This document shows, piece after piece, positions 1 through 6,241 of a stretch of DNA of 7,158 nt. The notes under the pieces were generated by a model, which searched no databases, was not told the DNA's origin, and worked only from the letters and a program-made list of their open reading frames with translations. The first letter of the stretch is position 1. Every line of letters begins with the position of its first letter. Source of the DNA: Acetobacteraceae bacterium. Its GTDB lineage: Bacteria > Pseudomonadota > Alphaproteobacteria > Acetobacterales > Acetobacteraceae. The DNA is taken from the NCBI GenBank assembly GCA_030039695.1, contig JASHVB010000157.1:1-7158 (forward strand), written 5' to 3'. The translations under genes were made by a program, and so were the position numbers.

Positions 1-477
1 TGACGACGGAGGCCGCGGTCCCCCTCGCCACTTCGGCGCATCGCGAAACCTTGTCGAGTTGAAGAGAGTTACAGACTTGGCAAGGAACCGACCACATCTG
101 GGCAAGGCCTCCTATACAATGTAAACGCCGGCGCGAGCTCTGTAGAATTTATCGGAACGCTGGCTGATGGACGCTATCGAGGCTAGTGTCCCGATTCGGA
201 AGTCCCTGGCAATCTCGGCAGGTTTCGCAAGAGTTCGAACGCAAAAGCGTTGGATTGAGGCGAGGATGTCGTCGCCACTCTTGGTCCATCGGAGCGGGTT
301 ACAAATTTAGAGTCAATGTCACGAATTTTCTGTGCAATATGACCGGCCATTTTCCTCAAATCAGCCGCCCGCAATAAGGGTCACCGCGACATGCGTGTAT
401 GATGGCGAATATCTGGAGAAGCACGATGTCGTGTGGTGACCACACTGAACGATCAAACGCCTTGTGGCCGCGATCGC
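1..477. other. Left-flank stretch with no supported gene; short open fragments only
   Basis: I find no complete gene with a start and a ribosome binding site here. Two plus-strand stretches read like pieces of protein. Bases 4-183 are open, have no ATG, and end in VEFIGTLADGRYRG before a TAG. Bases 311-433 are open between a TAG at 308 and a TGA at 434, and end in YDGEYLEKHDVVW. Neither can be assigned to a family. Small ORFs on both strands around 183-377 overlap each other and have no convincing ribosome binding site. The stretch is best read as decayed or non-coding island DNA. Confidence 0.4.
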
Positions 478-831
478 TCATACTGCCCACCACGGATGTC
501 GATCTTTGATAACTGCGGCGCCAACGATCCACATGCCCGGTATCGACCCGTGATACATACGCCAGTCACGCACGCGCGCATCAATCGGACCGTCAAGTCG
601 TTGGCGGAACCACGGCATGGCCTGCTTCAGGCTGCTATCGCCGCGAGGGACGTCCACTGTCAGCCTGACGTAGCAGCAGAAGCCGGTATCGCCGCCGGGG
701 TTCGGGTCACGCGTCAACCACACCACGGGTGGCAGAAGCGGGCTGCACATGTTGCCGGGGCGCAACCCGCGTGACGGGTCAACGATGTCGTGTGGCCATA
801 CGTTCGGGTGTGTGAAATGGTAGAGCAGCAT
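478..831 (-). CDS. Small hypothetical protein with N-terminal YHFT...GLRP...VVWLT pattern
   Basis: This encodes a 117-residue protein that I cannot assign to a named family. The ATG at 831 is supported by a near-perfect Shine-Dalgarno sequence AAGGAGG (bases 846-840, minus sense) eight bases upstream, the best ribosome binding site in the window. The protein opens with MLLYHFTHP, followed by GLRPG (residues 22-26) and PPVVWLTRD (34-42). It is rich in Trp, Pro and Arg and shows no signal peptide or membrane segment. The arrangement 'YHFT, then GL, then VWLT' resembles the opening of several small bacterial hypothetical proteins, some of them ADP-ribosyltransferase-like. That resemblance is only a pattern impression, and I see no proven catalytic set. 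The gene stands alone: the operon to its right ends at 1154, with a transposase remnant between. It is probably real on the strength of its start site and protein-like composition, but its function is unknown. Confidence 0.65.
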   Translation of the reverse strand: MLLYHFTHPNVWPHDIVDPSRGLRPGNMCSPLLPPVVWLTRDPNPGGDTGFCCYVRLTVDVPRGDSSLKQAMPWFRQRLDGPIDARVRDWRMYHGSIPGMWIVGAAVIKDRHPWWAV

Positions 832-839
832 CGGGGCGG

Positions 840-846
840 CCTCCTT
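840..846 (-). promoter_or_regulatory. Strong Shine-Dalgarno site of the 478-831 gene
   Basis: In minus sense this reads AAGGAGG, followed by eight bases and then the ATG at 831-829. It is the closest match to the anti-Shine-Dalgarno complement in the window. It fixes the start of the hypothetical gene and argues that the gene is, or recently was, translated. Confidence 0.7.
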
Positions 847-972
847 CGCTGTTGTCTGCCATCATCTACGGCGCGGCACCGCAGAGAACCGACTTTCCAT
901 TGGCAACCGCGTCGTCGATGCTTCTCCGACCGCCCTGCCGCTGCTGCGCATAATGGCGCTTGAGGAGGAGCG

Positions 973-1107
973 ATGAGCAGGATTCTCCGGAAGGAGAATT
1001 TCTCCGCTCGGCTCAAGTTCTGAACTATCGCCACGCGCTACAACAAGACCGCCCGCAACTTCCTCGCCGCGATCCATCTCGCCGCCGCAGCCATTTGGCT
1101 CAATTGA
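973..1107 (+). pseudogene. C-terminal remnant of an IS5-family transposase
   Basis: Read from 973 in plus sense, the frame gives an ENFSARLKF segment, then an in-frame TGA at 1021-1023. It resumes with TIATRYNKTARNFLAAIH and closes with LAAAAIWLN and a TGA at 1105-1107. Many IS5-family (DDE) transposases end this way: a Glu-Asn-x-Phe...Leu-Lys segment, then IATRYDKTARNFLA, then a hydrophobic tail ending in WLN. Against that pattern, about one residue is missing beside the stop, and an Arg codon (CGA) probably became TGA. No upstream transposase homology, DDE triad or clear terminal inverted repeat is recognisable, so only about the last 45 codons survive. It cannot be active. It marks past IS activity just downstream of the aromatic operon. 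The family call rests on remembered family patterns; the exact IS name is unknown. Confidence 0.75.
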
Positions 1108-1153
1108 GGACAAGCCCTAGTTTGTCGCCACGCTCCGGAACGATGTGTACGGA

Positions 1154-2002
1154 TCATGTCGCCGGGTGTGCGGCAATCGCAACATTGAAAGCACTCTGCA
1201 GGGGTTCGATCGGCGGGCGTACGCCAGTAAATAACGCGAACGCTTCGGCGGCCTGATGCACCGTCAGCGCGCGCCCGGTGATCGTGCGCGCACCAGCGGC
1301 GCCGGCGGCGCTCAACAGGGGCGTGATCAACGGATGATAGACTACGTCGGCAACCCAAAGCCCAGCGTGGAGCAGCGCTGGCGGTACCGGAGTGCCACAA
1401 TCGGGCAACATCCCGACCGGCGTTGTATTCACCAGTCCGACGACGTCAGCCAGCGCCGCCGCAAGGGTCTCGCAGGCAATAAACCGCGGCGGGCCGCCCA
1501 GATCTTGAGCCAGCCGCCCTGCGCGGTCCATTTGTTTGTCGAAGATATGCAGCGCTTGCACATCCAGTCGTCTGAGTGCAAAGGCGGCCGCACGGCCCAT
1601 GCCGCCAGCGCCCACCAGCGCCACCGGTCCCGTTAAAGGCGCAATCTCCTCGTCGATGGCGCGGGCGAAACCGGCAGTATCAGTATTATAGCCAATGAGC
1701 TTTCCGCCGCGACATACAATACTGTTGACCGCCAGGATCGATGCGGCGCTTGAGTCGAGCGTATCCAGGAGTGGCAGAACCGCCTCCTTGTAAGGGAAGG
1801 TTACATTAACGCCGGCGAAACCAATAAGTCGTACTCCATCCAACAAGGCTCGAAGGACATTATCGTCAGCCCCGGGCACCTCGATGAGTTGGTAATGCAC
1901 ACGAAAGCCTGTGGCCCGTCCGGCCACCTCGTGCATTGCCGGCGACGCCGAGTGCGCAATAGGTGCACCGATCAATCCGAGCAGAATGGGACGTTCGAGC
2001 AT
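1154..2002 (-). CDS. aroE: Shikimate/quinate dehydrogenase (AroE family), probably NAD-preferring
   Basis: This enzyme interconverts 3-dehydroshikimate and shikimate with a nicotinamide cofactor in the cytoplasm; relatives also act on quinate. The ATG at 2002 gives 282 residues, a usual length, and has AGGTG (2015-2011) eight bases upstream. Upstream in-frame starts near 2026-2029 lack this support. Numbered from that start, the substrate motif AHSASPAMH carries Ser18 and Ser20, GVNVTFPYK supplies the catalytic Lys72, Asn93 lies in AVNSIV, and NTD supplies Asp108. The Rossmann loop is GAGGMG (131-136), NTTPVGM follows, and Gln250 sits near the C-terminus. The second Rossmann strand ends in IFDKQMDRA with Asp155. 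Classical NADPH-dependent AroE has NRT-like residues there, and an acidic residue is typical of NAD-using quinate/shikimate dehydrogenases such as Corynebacterium QsuD. The Ser-x-Ser substrate motif is shikimate-like. Seven bases separate it from the upstream 105-codon ORF, so it is probably translationally coupled and last in the operon. The family is secure; substrate, cofactor and direction are inferred. Confidence 0.93.
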   Translation of the reverse strand: MLERPILLGLIGAPIAHSASPAMHEVAGRATGFRVHYQLIEVPGADDNVLRALLDGVRLIGFAGVNVTFPYKEAVLPLLDTLDSSAASILAVNSIVCRGGKLIGYNTDTAGFARAIDEEIAPLTGPVALVGAGGMGRAAAFALRRLDVQALHIFDKQMDRAGRLAQDLGGPPRFIACETLAAALADVVGLVNTTPVGMLPDCGTPVPPALLHAGLWVADVVYHPLITPLLSAAGAAGARTITGRALTVHQAAEAFALFTGVRPPIEPLQSAFNVAIAAHPAT

Positions 2003-2009
2003 CCGATCG

Positions 2010-2327
2010 TCACCTAAACGCTTCATCAAAGGCGCCGAGAGGCATCAATGGTGAATGGCCGGCCAGGAATCCGATACCGATCTGCCAGAACGCCTCGCGA
2101 CTGACAAAACCAGCGGACAACAGCCGCCGCGCATCAGCGTCCACAATCATCCCTCTAAGCAGTCCATCGGGCATTGGGCACTCAAGCGATTCAAGATCAG
2201 CTGGGCTCGCCGGCGGTCGATCATTGATCACTGCAGCGTGGTCGGACCACCGTGAGTCGCGTGTGCCTCTGAATGGTCTGTACCCCCGAAAGGACGCCTT
2301 GCAAAATATCGTGCAACTGATGCTCAT
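2010..2327 (-). CDS. Hypothetical 105-residue protein upstream of aroE
   Basis: I do not recognise this protein. The ORF lies in the operon between the DAHP synthase and the dehydrogenase. Its ATG at 2327 follows AAAGGTGGA (2345-2337) with a nine-base spacer. Its TGA (2012-2010) overlaps the ribosome binding site of the dehydrogenase gene, and such coupling is common between co-translated genes. The first 35 or so residues look irregular, being rich in Arg, Ser and Cys. The second half reads like a folded protein: DGLLRGMIVDADARRLL, then FVSREAFWQIGIGFL and SPLMPLGAFDEAF. The frame is closed upstream by a stop at 2357-2355, so it cannot be fused to the DAHP synthase reading frame. It could be a small real protein, or the surviving C-terminal part of a larger gene whose start decayed. 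No catalytic motif is visible. The coding call is moderate and the function unknown. Confidence 0.5.
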   Translation of the reverse strand: MSISCTIFCKASFRGYRPFRGTRDSRWSDHAAVINDRPPASPADLESLECPMPDGLLRGMIVDADARRLLSAGFVSREAFWQIGIGFLAGHSPLMPLGAFDEAFR

Positions 2328-2430
2328 GGCACGACGTCCACCTTTGTGCGTGGTTCAAAACCCGTCGCTGCGGGTACGGCGCCAGTAGGGCATCGCCGTG
2401 CCCGCGAGACGACCATTTGCCACCGACCCG

Positions 2431-3969
2431 TCATGCGAGCCCGCCCAGCTCTTCATGTTGTGACAACGCCCATACGCTCTTGCGGTCTTTGGTAAGCCAC
2501 GGCTGCGTATCGATCGCCCCCAGGAGATCGCCGGACAGAGTGCCCTGCTCGGTCGCAGACTCGGGACAAGTCCGTAATTGCGCGGCAATCGTCGGGATCT
2601 GGCTCGCCGGCCGACGCCGCTGTTTCAGCTCCTGGGCGATAAGGAAGGCGAGCTCCAGTGACTGCTCAGCGTTCAACCGCGGATCACAAAAAGTCGCGTA
2701 TCTTCTGGAAAGATCGGCCTCGGTCAACCGCTGCGCGCCACCTGTGCATTCTGTCACGTCCTGGCCGGTCATTTCTACATGGACGCCGCCCGCCCAGGTT
2801 CCCTCCGCGGCATGGATATCGAAGAAGCTGCGAACCTCAGAGAGGATCGCATCGAAGTTGCGGGTCTTGAGATTGGCGGCAGTCGTGGTGGTGTTGCCGT
2901 GCATCGGATCGCAAATCCACACCACTTTGCGGCCGTCCCGCTCCGCGGCACGGAGCAGCACCGGCAGGCGCTGTCCCACCTTGTTGGCGCCCATACGGCT
3001 GATCAGCGTGACGCGGCCGGGTTCATTGGCAGGATTGAGGATATCGAGAATGCGCAGCAGATCGTCCGGTTCCAGCGTCGGGCCAGCTTTCACGCCGATT
3101 GGGTTCTTCACCCCACGCAGGAATTCCACATGCGCGCCGTCAGACTGTCGCGTTCGATCGCCGATCCATAAAAAATGCGCGGAACAATCGTACCATTCAC
3201 CCGTGGTCGAATCGATGCGCGTCAGCGCCTCTTCGTACGGCAGCAGTAGCGCCTCGTGGGCAACGTAGAAGTCGGTCTCGCGCATATCGCGCAATGTCTG
3301 GCTGGTGGCGCCGCAGGCGGCCATGAACTTCAGCGTCTCGTCGATTCGGTGGGCAAGATCACGGTAGCGATCGGCCAGCGGCGAGCGTTCGACGAATCCG
3401 AGGTTCCAGCAGTGCACCTCGTGCAAATCGGCGTAGCCGCCGGAGGCGAAGGCGCGCAGCAGGTTGAGCTTGCTCGCGGACTGAAAGTAGGCAAGCTCCA
3501 TGCGGGCCGGGTCCGGGACGCGGGCGGCTGCTGTGAAATCCGATCCGTTGATGATATCGCCGCGATAACTTGGCAGGGTCGCGGAGCCTTGCGTTTCGCT
3601 ATCCGAGCTACGTGGCTTGGCGAACTGGCCGGCCATGCGCCCCATCTTCACCACTGGCACACTGGCCCCAAAAGTGAGCACGATGGCCATTTGCAACAGC
3701 ACGCGGAAGGCGTCGCGCAGGTTGTCAGCGGTGAACTCCTGAAAGCTTTCAGCACAGTCACCGCCGAGCAGCACAAATGCCTCACCTCGGCTAGCGGAGG
3801 AAAGTGCCGCGTTCAATCGTGCTGCCTCACCAGCGAAGACGAGCGGTGGGTATCTACGCAGCCTATGCTCCATGGTTTCGAGTTGGGTCGGGTCAGGATA
3901 CGCCGGAGCCTGCTTGATTGGGTGCGCGCGCCAGGAGGCAGGGTTCCAGGGGGTGGTGATCGGGAGCAT
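2431..3969 (-). CDS. Class II 3-deoxy-D-arabino-heptulosonate-7-phosphate (DAHP) synthase
   Basis: The enzyme condenses phosphoenolpyruvate with erythrose-4-phosphate to DAHP, the first committed step of the shikimate pathway, in the cytoplasm. It is the plant/Mycobacterium type (class II), unrelated in sequence to E. coli AroF/AroG/AroH. The start has TAGGAGA (3983-3977) seven bases upstream, and the N-terminus carries the family's W-x-P-x-SWR...YPD pattern. The metal ligands known from the M. tuberculosis enzyme appear as Cys72 (GGDCAESF), His357 (CDPMHGNT), Glu399 ([10 protein letters not shown]) and Asp429 ([17 protein letters not shown]). Phosphate- and substrate-binding segments are present as [24 protein letters not shown] and SRMGANKV. 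Homologues usually end near [12 protein letters not shown], here about residue 449. This protein runs to 512 residues, adding about 60 Arg/Gln-rich residues of no recognised family. It follows the 68-codon ORF by 67 bases, with a hairpin at its ribosome binding site. It probably raises flux toward dehydroshikimate for the operon. Family very sure; the extension is unusual. Confidence 0.96.
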   Translation of the reverse strand: MLPITTPWNPASWRAHPIKQAPAYPDPTQLETMEHRLRRYPPLVFAGEAARLNAALSSASRGEAFVLLGGDCAESFQEFTADNLRDAFRVLLQMAIVLTFGASVPVVKMGRMAGQFAKPRSSDSETQGSATLPSYRGDIINGSDFTAAARVPDPARMELAYFQSASKLNLLRAFASGGYADLHEVHCWNLGFVERSPLADRYRDLAHRIDETLKFMAACGATSQTLRDMRETDFYVAHEALLLPYEEALTRIDSTTGEWYDCSAHFLWIGDRTRQSDGAHVEFLRGVKNPIGVKAGPTLEPDDLLRILDILNPANEPGRVTLISRMGANKVGQRLPVLLRAAERDGRKVVWICDPMHGNTTTTAANLKTRNFDAILSEVRSFFDIHAAEGTWAGGVHVEMTGQDVTECTGGAQRLTEADLSRRYATFCDPRLNAEQSLELAFLIAQELKQRRRPASQIPTIAAQLRTCPESATEQGTLSGDLLGAIDTQPWLTKDRKSVWALSQHEELGGLA

Positions 3970-3981
3970 GAGTCTGTCTCC

Positions 3982-4004
3982 TAGGCCGCCGCGACCGCGG
4001 CCTA
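3982..4004 (-). promoter_or_regulatory. Perfect 8-bp inverted repeat abutting the DAHP synthase ribosome binding site
   Basis: TAGGCCGC (3982-3989) and GCGGCCTA (3997-4004) are exact reverse complements separated by seven bases. In the minus-strand transcript this makes a GC-rich stem-loop whose 3' arm ends in the first bases of the TAGGAGA Shine-Dalgarno sequence, seven bases before the ATG. No T-run follows, so it is not a standard intrinsic terminator. It may limit access to the ribosome binding site, act as a processing or stabilising hairpin, or be an operator for a dimeric repressor. The structure is seen directly; any role is inferred. Confidence 0.55.
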
Positions 4005-4036
4005 TCGGGGGTTACGATCGGATCTGGCAGGCTAGG

Positions 4037-4243
4037 TCATAAATCTCGCACCGAGCGCAAAGCCGCGGTGACGAAGATTTGGCTCTCATGCATACTCCGG
4101 CCTGGCACATGCAGCGCTTCGACCAGCGGCAAGCGCACGCGCACTGGTATGTGCGTGAGTATTTTTAACAACTCTGCGGACCTCTGAAGAATATCGGCAC
4201 AAACCGCCTCGGTCCCAAAGACACGCTCCTTTTCGATCGTCAT
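4037..4243 (-). CDS. Hypothetical 68-residue protein between dehydroshikimate dehydratase and DAHP synthase
   Basis: This short ORF starts with ATG at 4243, 40 bases after the dehydratase stop, and ends 67 bases before the DAHP synthase. The protein is soluble and probably mostly helical: MTIEKERVFGTEAVCADIL, then LLKILTHIPVRVRLPLV and FVTAALRSVRDL. I do not recognise a family. No strong Shine-Dalgarno sequence precedes the ATG, only a weak GTGG, so translation might depend on coupling with the dehydratase. Its frame stays open further upstream to 4468, but that part overlaps the dehydratase and looks like a shadow. It could be a genuine small operon protein, the remnant of a lost gene, or spacer that happens to be open. 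Its location next to pathway genes is the main reason to list it. Confidence 0.35.
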   Translation of the reverse strand: MTIEKERVFGTEAVCADILQRSAELLKILTHIPVRVRLPLVEALHVPGRSMHESQIFVTAALRSVRDL

Positions 4244-4283
4244 GGGCCACGAGCTTGTGCGTAGGGTCGTACCGCAACAGTCA

Positions 4284-6176
4284 CTATAGCATGACGAGGC
4301 GGCTTGACGGCATGGTCTCGCGATTGGCAGCCTGCGCTGCGATGCGCACGGACGCGTTGATCGCGCCAAAGCCGCAGTAGGCCCCTCGCTGCACGAACTC
4401 AAAGAAGAACCTGTCATCGAAGGTGTCGGTGTAGGCATGCAGGAACTCGCCATCGTCATCCCGGTCATATAAAATATTCAGCGCTGCAAACTCTGAAAGT
4501 CGCCTGGTGTCCAGAACGTGTCGGGTGGCGAGGTCGTCGTAGTAGTTTACCGGAATGGGCACAATTCTTGTGCCCAGCAACGTTAGTCTTCGTATGGTCG
4601 AAACAATATCGTCCGTCTCAAAGGCGACATGATGGACGCCCGCGCCTGCGCTGGCGGTCACGAAGCGTCCGGTTGTCGTCGCAAGGCCTTCACAGACGTT
4701 GAGCGACAGGCGTACGCTGCCGTCACCACTGACCATGGCGCGGCTACGTATCAGCCCATAGGGATCTGCCAATTCCCAAACTGGTTGCGGCTCAAGACCA
4801 AAGATCGAATTATAAAACAACACATATCCGTCCAGGTGTCGTTGCGGTAAAGCTTGAGTAACGTGATCAATGCACACCGTCGTATCATCCGGTGATTCCC
4901 GTCTGAAGAGGATAAAATCGTCATCATAGATGCTGCGGCCCGACGTCTCGTCGCCGACGAGATTGATCAGTGTTCCGTCGGGTGCGCGAACTGCGGGAAT
5001 TCGACGTTCACCGGGCCCAATGGGGTCCTGCCATTGCTGGCATTCGAGTGCCTCGGCTCGCGCCGCTGCACGCCACGGTTCGTCGACACGAAATGCCAAG
5101 CCGCAGACTGACGGACCGTGGCGTTGGAAATGGTCAGCCGCGGCACTGCCCGGTTCAGCATTGAGAATCAGATTAGCACGCCCTTGACGGAACAGTTGGA
5201 CGGACTTCGAGCGGTGAGAGCCGACATGAGCGAAACCCAGGGCTCGGAGGAATTCGCCAAGTTTGCGTCCGGACGTGTTGTCGACGGCAAACTCGATGAA
5301 TTCGATACCATCAAGATGCGGCGGTGCCGGCAGGCTCAGAACACCTGCGCGGTCTTCCACGCTGATCAAGGACCGTATTCCGTCGCGGGCTGTCCTTCGA
5401 GCCGAAACAGCCCGGAACTCGTCGTTGAAGATCTCAAGGGACAGCGGACCACGATATCCCGTTCTCAACACCGCCTGCATGAAGCGATCGACGGGCAACT
5501 GACCCTGTCCCGGGAAGTTGCGGAAATGTCGGCTCAGTGTGGGTATGTCGACGGCCAGACGCGGCGCGTCGGCGAGCTGGACAAGGAATAGCTTCTCGGC
5601 GGGAATCCCGGCAATCTCGGTCGGATCGTCGTCAACCGCCAGGACGTGAAAGCTGTCCGCAACCAGGCCCAGGCTCGGATGATTGGCAAGCTGCACGATC
5701 CGCCACGCATGTCTCCATCGATTGACGTGACGACCCCAGGCCAGTGCCTCATAACACACGCGGACGCCACGTGCGGCAGCACGGGTCGCCATTTCGTGGA
5801 GATCCGCCGCGGCTCGACCATCGTCGTTGATCGCAGTCGGTAGCGTGTTGCTGCACACCAGGAGCAAATCTGTGCCGAGCGCCTGCATCACGTCAAACTT
5901 GCGTTCCGCACGGTCGAAATTGCGGGCTCGATATGGCTCAGGCATTGCCTCAAAATGATGGAACGGCGCATATGATACGATGGCAATGCCAAGGTCTTCC
6001 GCGATGCGACCGACGTCCGCGGGCGAACTGCCGAACATCAGCAGATCATTCTCGTGGATTTCCACCGCATCGAAGCCGACGGCGGCCGCAGCCTCAAGCT
6101 TTTCCGAGAGCATACCGCCGAGCGACACCGTGGCAATCGCGCGGGGAAGCTCTCTTTGGATAATGGTGTCAAGCAT
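4284..6176 (-). CDS. quiC: 3-dehydroshikimate dehydratase, two-domain QuiC/QsuB type with HPPD-like C-terminus
   Basis: The N-terminal half dehydrates 3-dehydroshikimate to protocatechuate. I chose ATG 6176 (630 residues): GGAG (6190-6187) lies ten bases upstream and the protein then begins MLDTIIQRELPRAIATVSL like its homologues. An upstream in-frame start at 6272 would add 32 unlikely residues and overlap the preceding ORF. Residues 1-275 form the sugar-phosphate-isomerase-like TIM barrel. The metal ligands known from Pseudomonas QuiC appear as Glu143 (CYEALAWGRHVN), Asp174 (ADSFH, with His177), Gln200 (FLVQLADAP) and Glu248 (GPLSLEIFND). Residues 285-630 form two vicinal-oxygen-chelate repeats like 4-hydroxyphenylpyruvate dioxygenase. 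They keep an apparent iron triad: His438 (CIDHVT), His516 (GVHHVAFET) and Glu593 (FFEFVQRG). In studied relatives this half has no proven oxygenase role. The loop normally read as PFRDFEGMPEP is PFHHFEAMPEP here. This is the first gene of the operon. Its product would compete with the dehydrogenase for dehydroshikimate. Family very sure. Confidence 0.95.
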   Translation of the reverse strand: MLDTIIQRELPRAIATVSLGGMLSEKLEAAAAVGFDAVEIHENDLLMFGSSPADVGRIAEDLGIAIVSYAPFHHFEAMPEPYRARNFDRAERKFDVMQALGTDLLLVCSNTLPTAINDDGRAAADLHEMATRAAARGVRVCYEALAWGRHVNRWRHAWRIVQLANHPSLGLVADSFHVLAVDDDPTEIAGIPAEKLFLVQLADAPRLAVDIPTLSRHFRNFPGQGQLPVDRFMQAVLRTGYRGPLSLEIFNDEFRAVSARRTARDGIRSLISVEDRAGVLSLPAPPHLDGIEFIEFAVDNTSGRKLGEFLRALGFAHVGSHRSKSVQLFRQGRANLILNAEPGSAAADHFQRHGPSVCGLAFRVDEPWRAAARAEALECQQWQDPIGPGERRIPAVRAPDGTLINLVGDETSGRSIYDDDFILFRRESPDDTTVCIDHVTQALPQRHLDGYVLFYNSIFGLEPQPVWELADPYGLIRSRAMVSGDGSVRLSLNVCEGLATTTGRFVTASAGAGVHHVAFETDDIVSTIRRLTLLGTRIVPIPVNYYDDLATRHVLDTRRLSEFAALNILYDRDDDGEFLHAYTDTFDDRFFFEFVQRGAYCGFGAINASVRIAAQAANRETMPSSRLVML

Positions 6177-6241
6177 GTTGCCGGTTCTCCGAGAGTCGGG
6201 CAAACCCACTGTGGCAGCGATAACCACGTCAGGAGCTCGTC

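Larger units (their letters stand above)
832..1153. other. Intergenic stretch between the small gene and the operon end
   Basis: Apart from the ribosome binding site at 840-846 and the transposase tail at 973-1107, I see no gene here. Minus-strand ORFs crossing this stretch run antisense to the transposase remnant and look like shadows. I found no convincing stem-loop with a T-run to terminate the operon that ends at 1154. Confidence 0.45.

Noticed and set aside
433..774. 113-codon plus-strand ORF
   Set aside because: It lies opposite the 478-831 gene, which has the far better ribosome binding site and more protein-like composition.
423..795. 14-base direct repeat ACGATGTCGTGTGG at 423-436 and 782-795
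   Set aside because: A single 14-mer match in a window this size is only mildly unlikely by chance. The two copies lie in unrelated contexts, and no element with matching ends lies between them.
862..1113. 83-codon minus-strand ORF
   Set aside because: It is antisense to the transposase remnant and shows no motif or ribosome binding site.
1100..1153. Search for an intrinsic terminator after the operon
   Set aside because: I found no GC-rich stem followed by a T-run in minus sense, so no terminator is claimed.
2417..3268. 283-codon plus-strand ORF
   Set aside because: It is antisense to the DAHP synthase, Ser/Arg-rich, with no recognisable motif.
3725..3748. Possible tts-box-like sequence (GTCAGC...GAAAGCT)
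   Set aside because: The spacing differs from the type III secretion promoter element as I recall it, and the site lies inside the DAHP synthase coding region with no gene to drive.
3256..3984. 242-codon plus-strand ORF
   Set aside because: It lies wholly opposite the DAHP synthase and is a shadow produced by its codon usage; the minus-strand frame carries all the catalytic motifs.
4103..4120. Possible sigma-54 promoter (TGGCAC)
   Set aside because: Only the first half-site is present; the TTGC half is missing at the required spacing, and it lies within the 68-codon ORF region in an unhelpful orientation.
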